From an uncultured Clostridia bacterium (GTDB lineage: Bacteria > Bacillota > Clostridia > TANB77 > CAG-508): a DNA stretch of 38,349 bases. Positions 19,723-26,975 of the stretch are shown in pieces (positions within the stretch are counted from its first letter, which is position 1; each line of letters starts with the position of its first letter). The notes beneath the pieces were generated by a model that saw only the letters and a list, made by a program, of their open reading frames with translations, did no database searches and was not told the origin of the DNA. The position numbers and the translations under genes were made by a program. The stretch is taken from positions 1 to 38,349 of the forward strand of contig CANQKB010000003.1 of assembly GCA_947624405.1 (NCBI GenBank), in the 5' to 3' direction.

Positions 19723-20604
19723 TTAAGCTCTTGGATGTGCTTTTTTATAAATATTCTGTATTGTTGCATCTTGGAATTGCATATATATTTGTGTTGAAGA
19801 TATATCAGAATGACCTAGCATTGTTTGAATCGCTTTTAAGTCTGCTCCATTCTGTAATAAATGCGTAGCAAACGAATGCCTTAATATATGCGGTGTTATT
19901 TCTTTCGTTATATGTGCCTGTTCTTTATAATATTTTACTATTTTCCAAAATCCTTGTCTTGTAAGTCTTTGACCATTTGTATTAACAAATAGTGCTTTAA
20001 CATTTTCATCTTTTATTAATATGTTTCTTGAATTTTCTATATAATCTTTTAACGCCTTTAGACTAAGACTGCCTAAAGGAATATTTCTTGATTTTTCTTT
20101 ACCTTTGCAGGTTACAAATCCTTCTTCTAGATTAACATCTTCTAAATTTAAAGATATTATTTCAGTAACTTTCATTCCTGTAGCGTATGCGAATTCTAAC
20201 ATTGCCTTATCTCTAATTCCCTTTAAGTCTACATTTTTAGGTTGTTCTAGCAATAATTCTACTTCTTGCGATGTTAATACTGATGGAATTTTCTTTTCAA
20301 TTTTAGGTGATTTTATTTGTTCTGTTGGATCTCTTCTTATTTTCTTAACTCTTAAAAGATATTGATAAAAAGCTCTAATTGATGCTAAACTTCTTGATAT
20401 AGTAGAGCTTTTCTTTCCATTTTCATTCATGTATTTTAGATATCCCCTTATTGCTTCTTCATCTACTTTTAAATAATTTAGGTTATTTTTTATTATATAA
20501 TCACTATATTGCATAATATCACGTCTATATGATTGTAAAGTGTTCTGTGATGCTCTTTTTTCATTTTCAATAAAATTTAAGAAATTTTTAATTTGCTTTT
20601 GCAT
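19723..20604 (-). CDS. xerD: Tyrosine recombinase XerC/XerD-like
   Basis: 293 aa, the normal Xer length. N-terminal SAM-like core-binding domain (FLNFIENEKRASQNTLQSYRRD) and C-terminal catalytic domain. Visible active-site elements: beta-hairpin Lys in CKGKEKSRNIPLG, HILRHSFATHLL (His and Arg), LGHSDISSTQIYMQF (His and the nucleophile Tyr). The first catalytic arginine, usually in TGLRVSE, reads TGMKVTE here, a Lys replacement. It would resolve chromosome dimers at dif; which of XerC or XerD cannot be settled here. GGGAGG is 8 nt before the ATG, and the gene has its own promoter at 20647-20675. Confidence 0.85.
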   Translation of the reverse strand: MQKQIKNFLNFIENEKRASQNTLQSYRRDIMQYSDYIIKNNLNYLKVDEEAIRGYLKYMNENGKKSSTISRSLASIRAFYQYLLRVKKIRRDPTEQIKSPKIEKKIPSVLTSQEVELLLEQPKNVDLKGIRDKAMLEFAYATGMKVTEIISLNLEDVNLEEGFVTCKGKEKSRNIPLGSLSLKALKDYIENSRNILIKDENVKALFVNTNGQRLTRQGFWKIVKYYKEQAHITKEITPHILRHSFATHLLQNGADLKAIQTMLGHSDISSTQIYMQFQDATIQNIYKKAHPRA

Positions 20605-20646
20605 GATCCGTTCCTCCCAAAAAAGTATTTAACATAAGATACATAT

Positions 20647-20675
20647 GTTATATCAAATTACGAAAAAAAAGTAAA
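20647..20675 (-). promoter_or_regulatory. Extended -10 promoter of xerD
   Basis: Minus strand -35 TTTACT (20675-20670), 17-nt spacer, -10 TATAAC (20652-20647) preceded by TGA, an extended -10 context. It lies about 45 nt before the xerD ATG. Confidence 0.6.
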
Positions 20676-20692
20676 GACTTTTTTTCAAATTT

Positions 20693-21347
20693 TTACAAAA
20701 AAATCAAGGTCGACATAAATAAATTTGTCGATATATATGTTTCAATGAAAGATGACACAATTAGGCTTATACTTAGCAATATTGAAAACAATGTATGTCT
20801 TAATATTTCTAATTTTATGTTCTCTTTTCTTCTATCTTTCATTATTGATTTATAGAGTCTTATTCCACTAATTGCGAGTGCAAAAATAACTGGTATAAAA
20901 ATTATATTTTGTAATAGCAAAGATGTCATAATAAAAATAGTTCCACGTTTAATTCCAAGTGTTGCGATTATGCAAGATATACTATATCCGAGTGTAAATC
21001 CTCTAAAACATACAATACCATACAGTGCAAATATTCCAATTACTGTAAGACCTGCAAACCACATACAAATAGCAAGTAACAAATTCGTTTTTATAGAGCT
21101 AAAGAAAAGTGCAGTATAATCTATACTAGCATTATTTTTAGCTTTATCTAAAAAAACATTTATATATTTACTTATTTCTTGCCCTTCTTCAATCTTTATA
21201 TTATTTACACATAATACACCGAGAATAACTCCGTACCATAAATATGGCAATGACAATCAAATAATTTCTAAAGTTATTCTCGATATGTGTTTTTATAATA
21301 CCTTTGTTTATATTTTTTCTTTGCTCTCTGGCTCTTTTGTTTTGCAT
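20693..21347 (-). CDS. spoIIM: Stage II sporulation protein M, with one CGG +1 site
   Basis: 217-aa integral membrane protein of the engulfment machinery (SpoIIDMP complex). The N-terminus is QNKRAREQRKNINKGIIKTHIENNFRNY from ATG 21347 (AGAGG 6 nt upstream), followed by a first helix LIVIAIFMVGVILGVLCVNN. That helix is interrupted in the zero frame by CGG at codon 39 (21233). Skipping the C joins IFMV to GVILGV, the GxxxG-like start found in SpoIIM. Later: FFSSIKTNLLLAICMWFAG, FALYGIVCFRGFTLGYSI and three more helices. It implies that the organism sporulates. The stop is 88 nt upstream of xerD, a gene order common in Clostridia. Confidence 0.88.
21230..21233 (-). other. CGGA recoding site (read as Gly) in spoIIM
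   Basis: Zero frame ATG-GTA-CGG-AGT. Skipping C21233 gives GTA-GGA-GTT within the first membrane helix. Another CTC-GGT eleven bases on is out of frame and read normally as Leu-Gly. Confidence 0.87.
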
Positions 21348-21412
21348 TACATACCTCTTTTTCAATTAATTTATCTTAATCAATGTTTATGTAATACAAA
21401 ATTAATATAGAA

Positions 21413-22609
21413 CTAACCTGTGCAAATTTTTCCGTAAACTCCTCCACCACCGTGCTGAAATTTCAAATTTGCCTTCTTTTGCTTGAGTTATATTCCTAGC
21501 AATCTTTGTTCCAAAAGTAGCTTCTATATCATCAAAAGATAATTTATGTAATATATTCATCTCTGTTCCAAAATTTTCAAGCATTTTATCTATAGTCTTT
21601 GATCCAATACCTGGTATAAAATTTAAAGGTATTTGATAAACATATGGTGGTCTAAATTCAGGACTTTTTGTTTTTTTCTTATCCTTTATCATTTCAATCC
21701 TATCTAGCACGCCTATAGTTAAAATACTGCTATCACATGTATCGCATTTTGTAACAGGTAAATTTCCTTCTACTCTCTTCCCACATATTTCACAATAAGT
21801 TCTATGATATTTTCCAAGTTTTGGATCTAGTCCATAGTTTGCAACAATTTTTCTTCCATCCTCATTTCTTATTGCTTTCATCAATTCTTTAAAGTTAATA
21901 TTATCCACTAATATTTTATTATATTCTCTTGCAATTTTTGGTAGAGAATGTGCATCAGAATTAGTCAAAAACGTTTTTGTTTCTAATTCTGAAATTTCAT
22001 CTGCTAAATACGTATCAGAACTTAATCCGCAATTCTATAGCAGGAATATCAGCATATTTTTCTTTAAATATTTTTTCTAATCTATCAGTACAATTACCAT
22101 AGAAACTTTTATATGGAGTAAATGCATGTGCTGGTATTAAAACTCCATTATGTTTTTCCACAATGCTAATCAATTTATATGCTGATATACTAGCTCTTTG
22201 TGAACTGAGTGTTATGTTATTTATATATTTAGACATTTCCTTTGAAAATGCTTTTATATCTTTTAAATATGGAAAATAGCATAAATTATGAGCACTTCCC
22301 GTTTTACCATTTTCATTTACTTCTGCTGTTTCTATTTCACTACCCAATATCATGCATAGTTTATCTTTGTATATAATTCCTCCGTTCGTCAAGCTCCATT
22401 GCTTCGCCATTTTTTAAAAAAGCTTCAATGTCTTCTATTACATAAGGAGATGCACAGTCTATTATTCCTGCAATATTAATTCCCTTTCTTTCTGCGCATT
22501 CCTTAGCTATATTCTCAAAATTTAAACTTCTTGCTGCTGTAATTTTAATTGGTTTATTGTTTTGTGCTCTTCCTATGTGTATATGTAAATCTGCAAATAC
22601 TTCGTACAT
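21413..22609 (-). CDS. EndoQ-like PHP-domain nuclease with three CGG +1 sites
   Basis: 397 aa once three in-frame CGG codons (22384, 22029, 21452) are each read as +1 Gly. PHP domain: ADLHIHIG (metal His pair), GIIDCASP, GSEIET, IPAHAFTPYKSFYG, LTNSDAHS. Then a four-cysteine zinc ribbon (CEICGKRVEGNLPVTKCDTC) and a helix-hairpin-helix-like GIGSKTIDKMLENFG. The end is EISAGGGGVYGKICTG, a glycine cluster typical of COG1379/UvrD-associated PHP proteins. EndoQ cuts DNA 5' of deaminated bases, so DNA repair is the likely role (family knowledge). The start ATG 22609 follows GGAG by 8 nt and is 1 nt after the upstream stop. Standard translation would give three fragments plus a wrong tail. Confidence 0.85.
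21449..21452 (-). other. CGGT recoding site 3 in the EndoQ-like gene
   Basis: Zero frame TCA-GCA-CGG-TGG. Skipping C21452 gives GCA-GGT-GGT-GGA-GGA-GTT, the family glycine cluster, and a stop at 21413. Confidence 0.87.
22026..22029 (-). other. CGGA recoding site 2 in the EndoQ-like gene
   Basis: Zero frame GAA-TTG-CGG-ATT, with a stop five codons after TTG. Skipping C22029 gives ELGLSSDTYLADEI and leads to the SDAHS metal motif. Confidence 0.87.
22381..22384 (-). other. CGGA recoding site 1 in the EndoQ-like gene
   Basis: Zero frame GAC-GAA-CGG-AGG. Skipping C22384 gives DEGGIIYKDKLCMILGSE and connects the two halves of the PHP domain. Confidence 0.87.
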
Positions 22610-22610
22610 T

Positions 22611-22874
22611 CTAACGCTCCATTTCTTTCCCTCTTTGTTTTGTTGTCTTCTGTTCACTTTCTTTTTTCCATTCTTGTGCAATAACATATTCATTTTTTGC
22701 ATCCATTCTCAAAGCACTTTCAGGCTTTCCTCCTAGTATATCTATTAAATTTCTAGCACTTTGCATTGGATTTGGATCTTTTGCATTATTTGCTTTTTTT
22801 ATAAGTTCTTTTAAATCCATATTACAATCAGAATTTGGTTTTGCTATTTCTTCTATATCTTTAATAGGTCTCAT
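22611..22874 (-). CDS. Hypothetical 87-aa protein
   Basis: Small charged protein (RPIKDIEEIAKPNSDCNMDLKE...), no signal peptide or membrane helix. The middle part NPMQSARNLIDILGGKPESAL could be a small helical domain, and the C-terminus is Lys/Glu-rich. I do not recognise the family. It is translationally coupled: its ATG overlaps the TAA of the upstream 179-aa gene (TAATG), and its stop is 1 nt before the EndoQ-like start. This suggests a shared function with the nuclease, but nothing in the sequence proves it. Confidence 0.7.
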   Translation of the reverse strand: MRPIKDIEEIAKPNSDCNMDLKELIKKANNAKDPNPMQSARNLIDILGGKPESALRMDAKNEYVIAQEWKKESEQKTTKQRGKEMER

Positions 22875-23413
22875 TACGTCAAAACACCTTCTTTCAAAAA
22901 TACAAACTCTTTAAATTTTTCAAGGTATCTATTGTGTAGACCTTTTAAGTTTCTATTTTCCATTAAATTCATTGCCTCATCAATAGAAAATCCTTTTCTA
23001 TCTGATCTATCGAGAACAAGTCCTCCAAAATTATCTACAAGTTCTAATATATCACTTTCTTTTTCTCTTTCTGTTTCTCCTTGATATCTATTAACTTCTG
23101 AGCATATTTTACAAAATCTATCTGAAAATCCTAATGTTGACAAATATTCGGCTCCATCTAGAGCATACTTTTTTATCTTTTCTAAATCATGTGACACTAT
23201 ATTTTTTTTGCAAGCATACAAAAGACACGCTGTTAGCACTAAATTTTCATCTACATCTATATTCATTTTTTCGATAAATAATCTTGCTATCTCTGTTTTT
23301 AAAATCACTGAATTATCTAAAAATATATGTTTTTTCTTTTGTAAATAATATGCAATTTCCATTTTTCTAACATAATCCTTCTCTGACAAAATGTAATCTG
23401 CAAATGACTCCAT
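22874..23413 (-). CDS. Hypothetical 179-aa helical protein, possibly HD-like
   Basis: From ATG 23413 (AGGTGAT about 6 nt upstream; a GTG at 23443 is less likely). All-helical, soluble. LTACLLYACKKNIVSHDLEKIKKYA and ALDGAEYLSTLGFSDRFCKICSEVNRY have the spacing of HD-domain helices, but no clear HD pair is present, so an active phosphohydrolase is doubtful. First gene after the promoter at 23450-23478, coupled to the 87-aa gene, then the EndoQ-like gene and spoIIM. Confidence 0.65.
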   Translation of the reverse strand: MESFADYILSEKDYVRKMEIAYYLQKKKHIFLDNSVILKTEIARLFIEKMNIDVDENLVLTACLLYACKKNIVSHDLEKIKKYALDGAEYLSTLGFSDRFCKICSEVNRYQGETEREKESDILELVDNFGGLVLDRSDRKGFSIDEAMNLMENRNLKGLHNRYLEKFKEFVFLKEGVLT

Positions 23414-23449
23414 TATATCACCTAACTTTCTTTGGTTTACCACATATCA

Positions 23450-23478
23450 ATTATATTTGATAATTTAATTTTTTTCAA
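23450..23478 (-). promoter_or_regulatory. Sigma-A type promoter of the 179-aa/EndoQ/spoIIM operon
   Basis: Minus strand -35 TTGAAA (23478-23473), 17-nt spacer, consensus -10 TATAAT (23455-23450), about 37 nt before the ATG at 23413. Confidence 0.8.
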
Positions 23479-23521
23479 CAATGTAACAATATTGTAATAA
23501 AATTGTTTTATTTTTGTAACA

Positions 23522-24420
23522 TTACATTATTGTTGCTCCTATTACTCCAGCATCATTTCCCATTTGAGCCATTACGATTTCTGGAATAATACCATCAAAT
23601 ATTTTACAATCATCACGTAGTTCTCTAACCAATGGCTCAAGTAAAATATTCTTAAAATGTACAAAGCTTCCTCCAATGCATATGGCCTCTGGTTCGAATA
23701 TATTTATTATATTAGTAAAACCAATGCACAAATTTCTTATATATTCATCAATTATATCTTGTAAATCATTTTTATTCTTTACTATAACATCATATATAGA
23801 ATCTCCATTGCACTCATCTATTTTCATTCTTTCGTTAATATTTGTCTTAAATACTTTCATCGATGCATATGTTTCAAAGCAACCTTTCCTTCCACAAGTA
23901 CATTCTCTTCCATTTCTTTCAATCACCATATGACCTAATTCAAATCCTGCATACTCTTTTGCACTTAGCATTCTATTTTCCATAAAAACAGCACTTCCTA
24001 TGCCTGTCCCTAAACAAATAAATACACAATTTGAATAATTTTTTAAAGAACCATACATTTTTTCACAAAGACCTGCACATTTTGCATCATTTCTTATAAA
24101 AATATTTTCAAAATTTAATGAAGTTTTTAATCTATCAACTATATCAAAATTTTTAATACCTAAATTATATGCTTTTATCATTTTTCCGTCTTTTACGCTA
24201 CCGTGGTACAGCAAGACCTATACTTTCTATTTCATTATAGGTAATTTTCTTCTGCATTAAGATTTCATTTATAAAATTAATAATTCTTTCCTCTATCACA
24301 TTTGTAATTTTCTTCCTATCTTCTTCACTAAAATCAATTTCTTTCTTAACTAATATCTTATCTTTTTCAACTAATCCAACTGCTAAATGGCTTCCTCCTA
24401 AATCAATTCCGTATCTTCAT
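23522..24420 (-). CDS. ROK-family sugar kinase (glucokinase-like) with two CGG +1 sites
   Basis: 298 aa when both CGG sites are read as Gly. ATP loop MKIGIDLGGSHLAVG at the N-terminus, where the first Gly is the recoded CGGA at codon 4. GLAVPGSVKDGKM holds the second recoded Gly (24203). Then the catalytic Asp in RNDAKCAG, GTGIGSAVF, ELGHMVI, and the zinc motif CTCGRKGCFE diagnostic for ROK. Phosphorylates a hexose such as glucose; the substrate is not certain. Under the standard code the gene would stop at codon 6 (ATG-AAG-ATA-CGG-AAT-TGA), so expression depends wholly on the shift. AAAGGGA lies upstream at a rather long spacing. Element A copy 2 lies upstream. Confidence 0.87.
24200..24203 (-). 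other. CGGT recoding site 2 in the ROK kinase gene
   Basis: Zero frame GTA-CCA-CGG-TAG, an immediate stop. Skipping C24203 gives VPGSVKDGK, the conserved PG of ROK kinases. Confidence 0.9.
24408..24411 (-). other. CGGA recoding site 1 in the ROK kinase gene, codon 4
   Basis: ATG-AAG-ATA-CGG-AAT-TGA in the zero frame. Skipping C24411 gives MKIGIDLGGS, the invariant ATP loop. The site is only three codons after the start. Confidence 0.9.
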
Positions 24421-24461
24421 TTCAACTCTCATCCCTTTCAAGATTATTGTATTCAAATTAA

Positions 24462-24601
24462 AAACTGAAAATAGTTGTTTTTACATTCACTTGGTGTCGC
24501 AATCTCCAAATTATATTTTAATATGTCGATTGCTCCAATTCGCACTCGCTTCGCTCGTTTGGTCGCTTACGCGTTCATTTCAAAACAACTATTTTCAGTT
24601 T
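24462..24601. repeat. Dispersed inverted-repeat element A, copy 2
   Basis: Arms AAACTGAAAATAGTTGTTTT (24462-24481) and its exact complement (24582-24601). The core matches copies 1 and 3, but the outer three bases (AAA/TTT) differ from copy 1 (AGC/GCT) on both arms together. It lies between the ROK kinase start and element B; no gene occupies 24421-24790. Confidence 0.85.
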
Positions 24602-24678
24602 CCTTAAAAAGCATTCTACTGTTGCTTTTCAATGTACAACTCAAACACAATCTGCTTATTATTTTTCAAATTTTAAAC

Positions 24679-24806
24679 TAAGTTTGAGAAAGAATTAGTA
24701 TAGTGCTAGGCGAACAAGGCAAATTACCGGAGACTAGGCTGATGCCTGTCGAAGGTAATTTGACCGCAGTTCAACGACGCAATATGCTGATTATTTCTCA
24801 AACTTA
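24679..24806. repeat. Long inverted-repeat element B overlapping the end of rnhA
   Basis: Outer arms TAAGTTTGAGAAA (24679-24691) and its complement (24794-24806) continue, after one mismatch, as AATTAGTATAGTGC with GCAATATGCTGATT (one mismatch, two G-U). Inside are CAAATTACC (24720-24728) with GGTAATTTG (24754-24762) and a central hairpin AGGC-TGAT-GCCT. The right arm includes the last codons and the stop of rnhA. No ORF. It could act as a 3' stabiliser or terminator, or be a MITE-like insertion. Confidence 0.75.
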
Positions 24807-25229
24807 ATTGCTTGTCGAGCCATTTCATCACACCTATTATTAAACTCATTATCACTATGACCCTTTACCTTTATAAATTTAACCTTATGAATCTTGGTCA
24901 AACTATCTAGCTCTTCCCATAACTCTTTATTTTTTACATCTTCACGTTTAGAATTTTTCCACCCATTCTTTTTCCAACCTTCAATCCATTTTTGATTAAA
25001 AGCATTGATTACATATGCACTATCACTATATAATTCGACTTCGCAAGGATATTTCAAACTCTTAAGCCCTTCAATCACAGCTGTAATTTCCATTACATTA
25101 TTAGTTGTTTCCTTTTTTCCTCCTGACATTTCTTTTTTATTCCCATCACACATTAAAATCGTTCCCCAACCACCGTGGTCCTGGATTGCCTGAACATGCT
25201 CCGTCTGTATATATTACAACTTTTTTCAT
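24791..25229 (-). CDS. rnhA: Ribonuclease HI with one CGG +1 site
   Basis: 145 aa, the normal RNase HI length. Cuts the RNA strand of RNA-DNA hybrids. Catalytic carboxylates: Asp in YTDGACSGNPG, Glu in NNVMEITAV, Asp in LYSDSAYV, Asp in NNRCDEMAR. The zero frame from ATG 25229 reads GGA-CCA-CGG-TGG and then hits TGA. Skipping C25175 gives GNPGPGGWGTIL, identical in pattern to the GNPGPGGYG of classical RNase HI with no residue gained or lost. This is the clearest single proof that CGGT stands for one glycine. AAAAGGA lies upstream of the ATG. The stop is inside element B. Confidence 0.92.
25172..25175 (-). other. CGGT recoding site (read as Gly) in rnhA
   Basis: Zero frame CCA-CGG-TGG-TTG. 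Skipping C25175 gives CCA-GGT-GGT-TGG, the near-invariant PGGW/Y of RNase HI. Confidence 0.92.
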
Positions 25230-25269
25230 ATTTACTATATCATTCCTTTTCTTTTTTTGTCATAAAACA

Positions 25270-25298
25270 TTGAACTTTTTTTATTTTTATGATATTAT
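25270..25298 (+). promoter_or_regulatory. Sigma-A type promoter of tmcAL
   Basis: -35 TTGAAC (25270-25275), 17-nt spacer, -10 TATTAT (25293-25298), 50 nt before the ATG. Divergent from rnhA. Confidence 0.75.
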
Positions 25299-25347
25299 AT
25301 CAATAAATGTTTTTATTGTAAAGAAAAATTTATTAATGGAGGTTCTT

Positions 25348-26580
25348 ATGGGTAACGTCTTAGCTGTAATTGGTGAGTATAACCCTTTTCATAATGGTCA
25401 TTTATATCAATTAAATGAAGCTAAAAAAGCTATGCATTCAAATTATGCAGTTGCCTTAATTTCTGGCAATTTTGTTCAAAGAGGTGATGCATCTATTGTT
25501 GATAAATGGACAAAAGCCAAAATGGCTTTATTAAATGGTTTTGATTTAGTTATTGAACTTCCTTGTGTATATAGCATCTCCAGTGCAGAAAACTTTGCAA
25601 CTGGTGCAGTTAGGTTGCTTAATTCTTTAAAAATAATAAACAATCTATCTTTTGGATGTGAAGCCGATGATTTAAATATCTTAAAAGAATTTGCAAACAT
25701 ACTCGCTGAGCAACCACCTAAATACAAATCATTGCTTTCTCATGAATTATCTAAAGGAATTCCTTTTCCTAAGGCAAGAGAAAATGCACTTTTAATGTGC
25801 CTAAACAATATAAGAAAATCTGCTAATGTGTTATCATCACCAAATAATATATTAGCTATAGAATATTTAAAAGCACTTAGAATAACTGAATCAAATATTC
25901 ATCCTTTTGGAATTAAAAGAGTTGGTGCAGATTATCATAGTGAAGAAATTATGGGAGATTTTGCAAGTGCTACAGCACTTAGAAAATATGCATATGAGCG
26001 CAATTTTTATGCAATTAACAGAGCTATGCCTAAAATTTCTTATGATATTTTAGAAGATTGCATTAAAAAGGGACATTATTCTAAAGGTTTAATAAGCTAT
26101 GAAAAGGAAATAATGTTCGTTCTTCGTAATATGACTGTCGCTGAAATTGCTAAGCTTCCAGATGTTACCGAAGGTTTAGAAAATTTAATAAAAAATGCAG
26201 CAAACTCATGCAATAATTTGAATGAACTTATGGGAATGGTAAAATCTAAAAGATATACTCAAACTAGAATACAACGCATTTTGCTTTATGCACTTTTAGG
26301 TATTACAAAAGAAGATATGGAAAATTCTAAAAAAATTGATCCATATATTCGAGTTTTAGGGTTTAACACAAAAGGACAAAATTTACTTTCTGATATATGT
26401 AATGCAAATAGCAAGCTTCAAGTTATAACATCTGTAAAAAGATTTACTACAACTTGTAGAAATAAAAAACTCTTAATGATGTTTGAAAAGGATATAAAAG
26501 CTACTAATATTTATACTTTAGGTTATGAATATGATTCATATTCTAATTTAGATTATACAAATAAATTGATAACTTTCTAA
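25348..26580 (+). CDS. tmcAL: tRNA(Met) cytidine acetate ligase
   Basis: 410 aa. TmcAL (YlbM) uses ATP and acetate to acetylate C34 of elongator tRNA-Met, improving AUG decoding. The N-terminal nucleotidyltransferase-like fold shows GEYNPFHNGHLYQL (HxGH-type), ALISGNFVQRGDASIVDKWTKAKMAL, ELPCVYSISSAENFA and FGCEADD. The middle has ASATALRKYA, typical of the family, and the C-terminus has TQTRIQRILLYALLG. The true start is ATG 25348 with GGAGG 5 nt before; the open frame extends upstream but lacks a signal. Contains a CGA read as Arg (PYIRVLGF) and no in-frame CGG. A terminator follows. Confidence 0.92.
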   Translation: MGNVLAVIGEYNPFHNGHLYQLNEAKKAMHSNYAVALISGNFVQRGDASIVDKWTKAKMALLNGFDLVIELPCVYSISSAENFATGAVRLLNSLKIINNLSFGCEADDLNILKEFANILAEQPPKYKSLLSHELSKGIPFPKARENALLMCLNNIRKSANVLSSPNNILAIEYLKALRITESNIHPFGIKRVGADYHSEEIMGDFASATALRKYAYERNFYAINRAMPKISYDILEDCIKKGHYSKGLISYEKEIMFVLRNMTVAEIAKLPDVTEGLENLIKNAANSCNNLNELMGMVKSKRYTQTRIQRILLYALLGITKEDMENSKKIDPYIRVLGFNTKGQNLLSDICNANSKLQVITSVKRFTTTCRNKKLLMMFEKDIKATNIYTLGYEYDSYSNLDYTNKLITF

Positions 26581-26608
26581 AAAAAACATAGCCCAAGCTA
26601 TGTTTTTT
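26581..26608. terminator. Bidirectional intrinsic terminator
   Basis: AAAAAACATAGC, loop CCAA, GCTATGTTTTTT. A 12-bp perfect stem with A- and T-tracts between convergent tmcAL and the DUF1292 gene; ends both operons. Confidence 0.9.
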
Positions 26609-26623
26609 TTGAAAAATTTTTTG

Positions 26624-26923
26624 TTATTGTTCTTCTTCATCAACGAAATCAAATTCATCTTTGAATTTTTCTTTAAAGATTTCAAATACTTTATTCAAGA
26701 TTTCATCATCTTCTACACTTATATATGATTCTTCATCTTCTGAATCTGTATCTTCTACTTGTAATATTACAACTTCTCCTGGTTCAGCCTCATCTTCGTC
26801 TGTTGGTAATAATATTACGTATTCTTCACCGTCTAATTCAACTAAATCTAAAAATTCAAAATTAACTTCATTTCCATCTTCGTCATTTAATACGATAACA
26901 TTATCTAATTCTTCATCATCCAT
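26624..26923 (-). CDS. DUF1292 family acidic protein (YrzB-like)
   Basis: About 99 aa, extremely acidic. The pattern DDEELDNVIVLNDEDGNEVNFEFLDLVELDGEEYVILLP matches DUF1292, a small beta-rich protein found after ruvX and ireB in Firmicutes; its biochemical role is unknown. ATG 26932 sits almost on the AAAGGAG site, so ATG 26923 (10 nt spacing) is preferred. Last gene of its operon. Confidence 0.87.
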   Translation of the reverse strand: MDDEELDNVIVLNDEDGNEVNFEFLDLVELDGEEYVILLPTDEDEAEPGEVVILQVEDTDSEDEESYISVEDDEILNKVFEIFKEKFKDEFDFVDEEEQ

Positions 26924-26975
26924 CTGATACATTCTCCTTTCAAATATTTTTTATATTAATTGTATTACTACAATA

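Noticed and set aside
13747..24203. prfB-like or dnaX-like programmed frameshift signals
   Set aside because: No constant slippery heptamer, no consistent upstream SD-like sequence, and no constant stop codon or downstream hairpin; only CGG is shared.
24679..24806. Element B as a tRNA or the missing recoding tRNA
   Set aside because: It is a long rod-like hairpin. I could not fit an acceptor stem, T-loop and 3' pattern of a tRNA.
14170..25250. Mini-ORFs of two to six codons opened by ATG right after AAGGA before several genes (rmd, rnhA, GAF, GT4)
   Set aside because: The ATG abuts the SD with no spacer, so it is unlikely to be used. The pattern follows from the common AAAGGAATG string.
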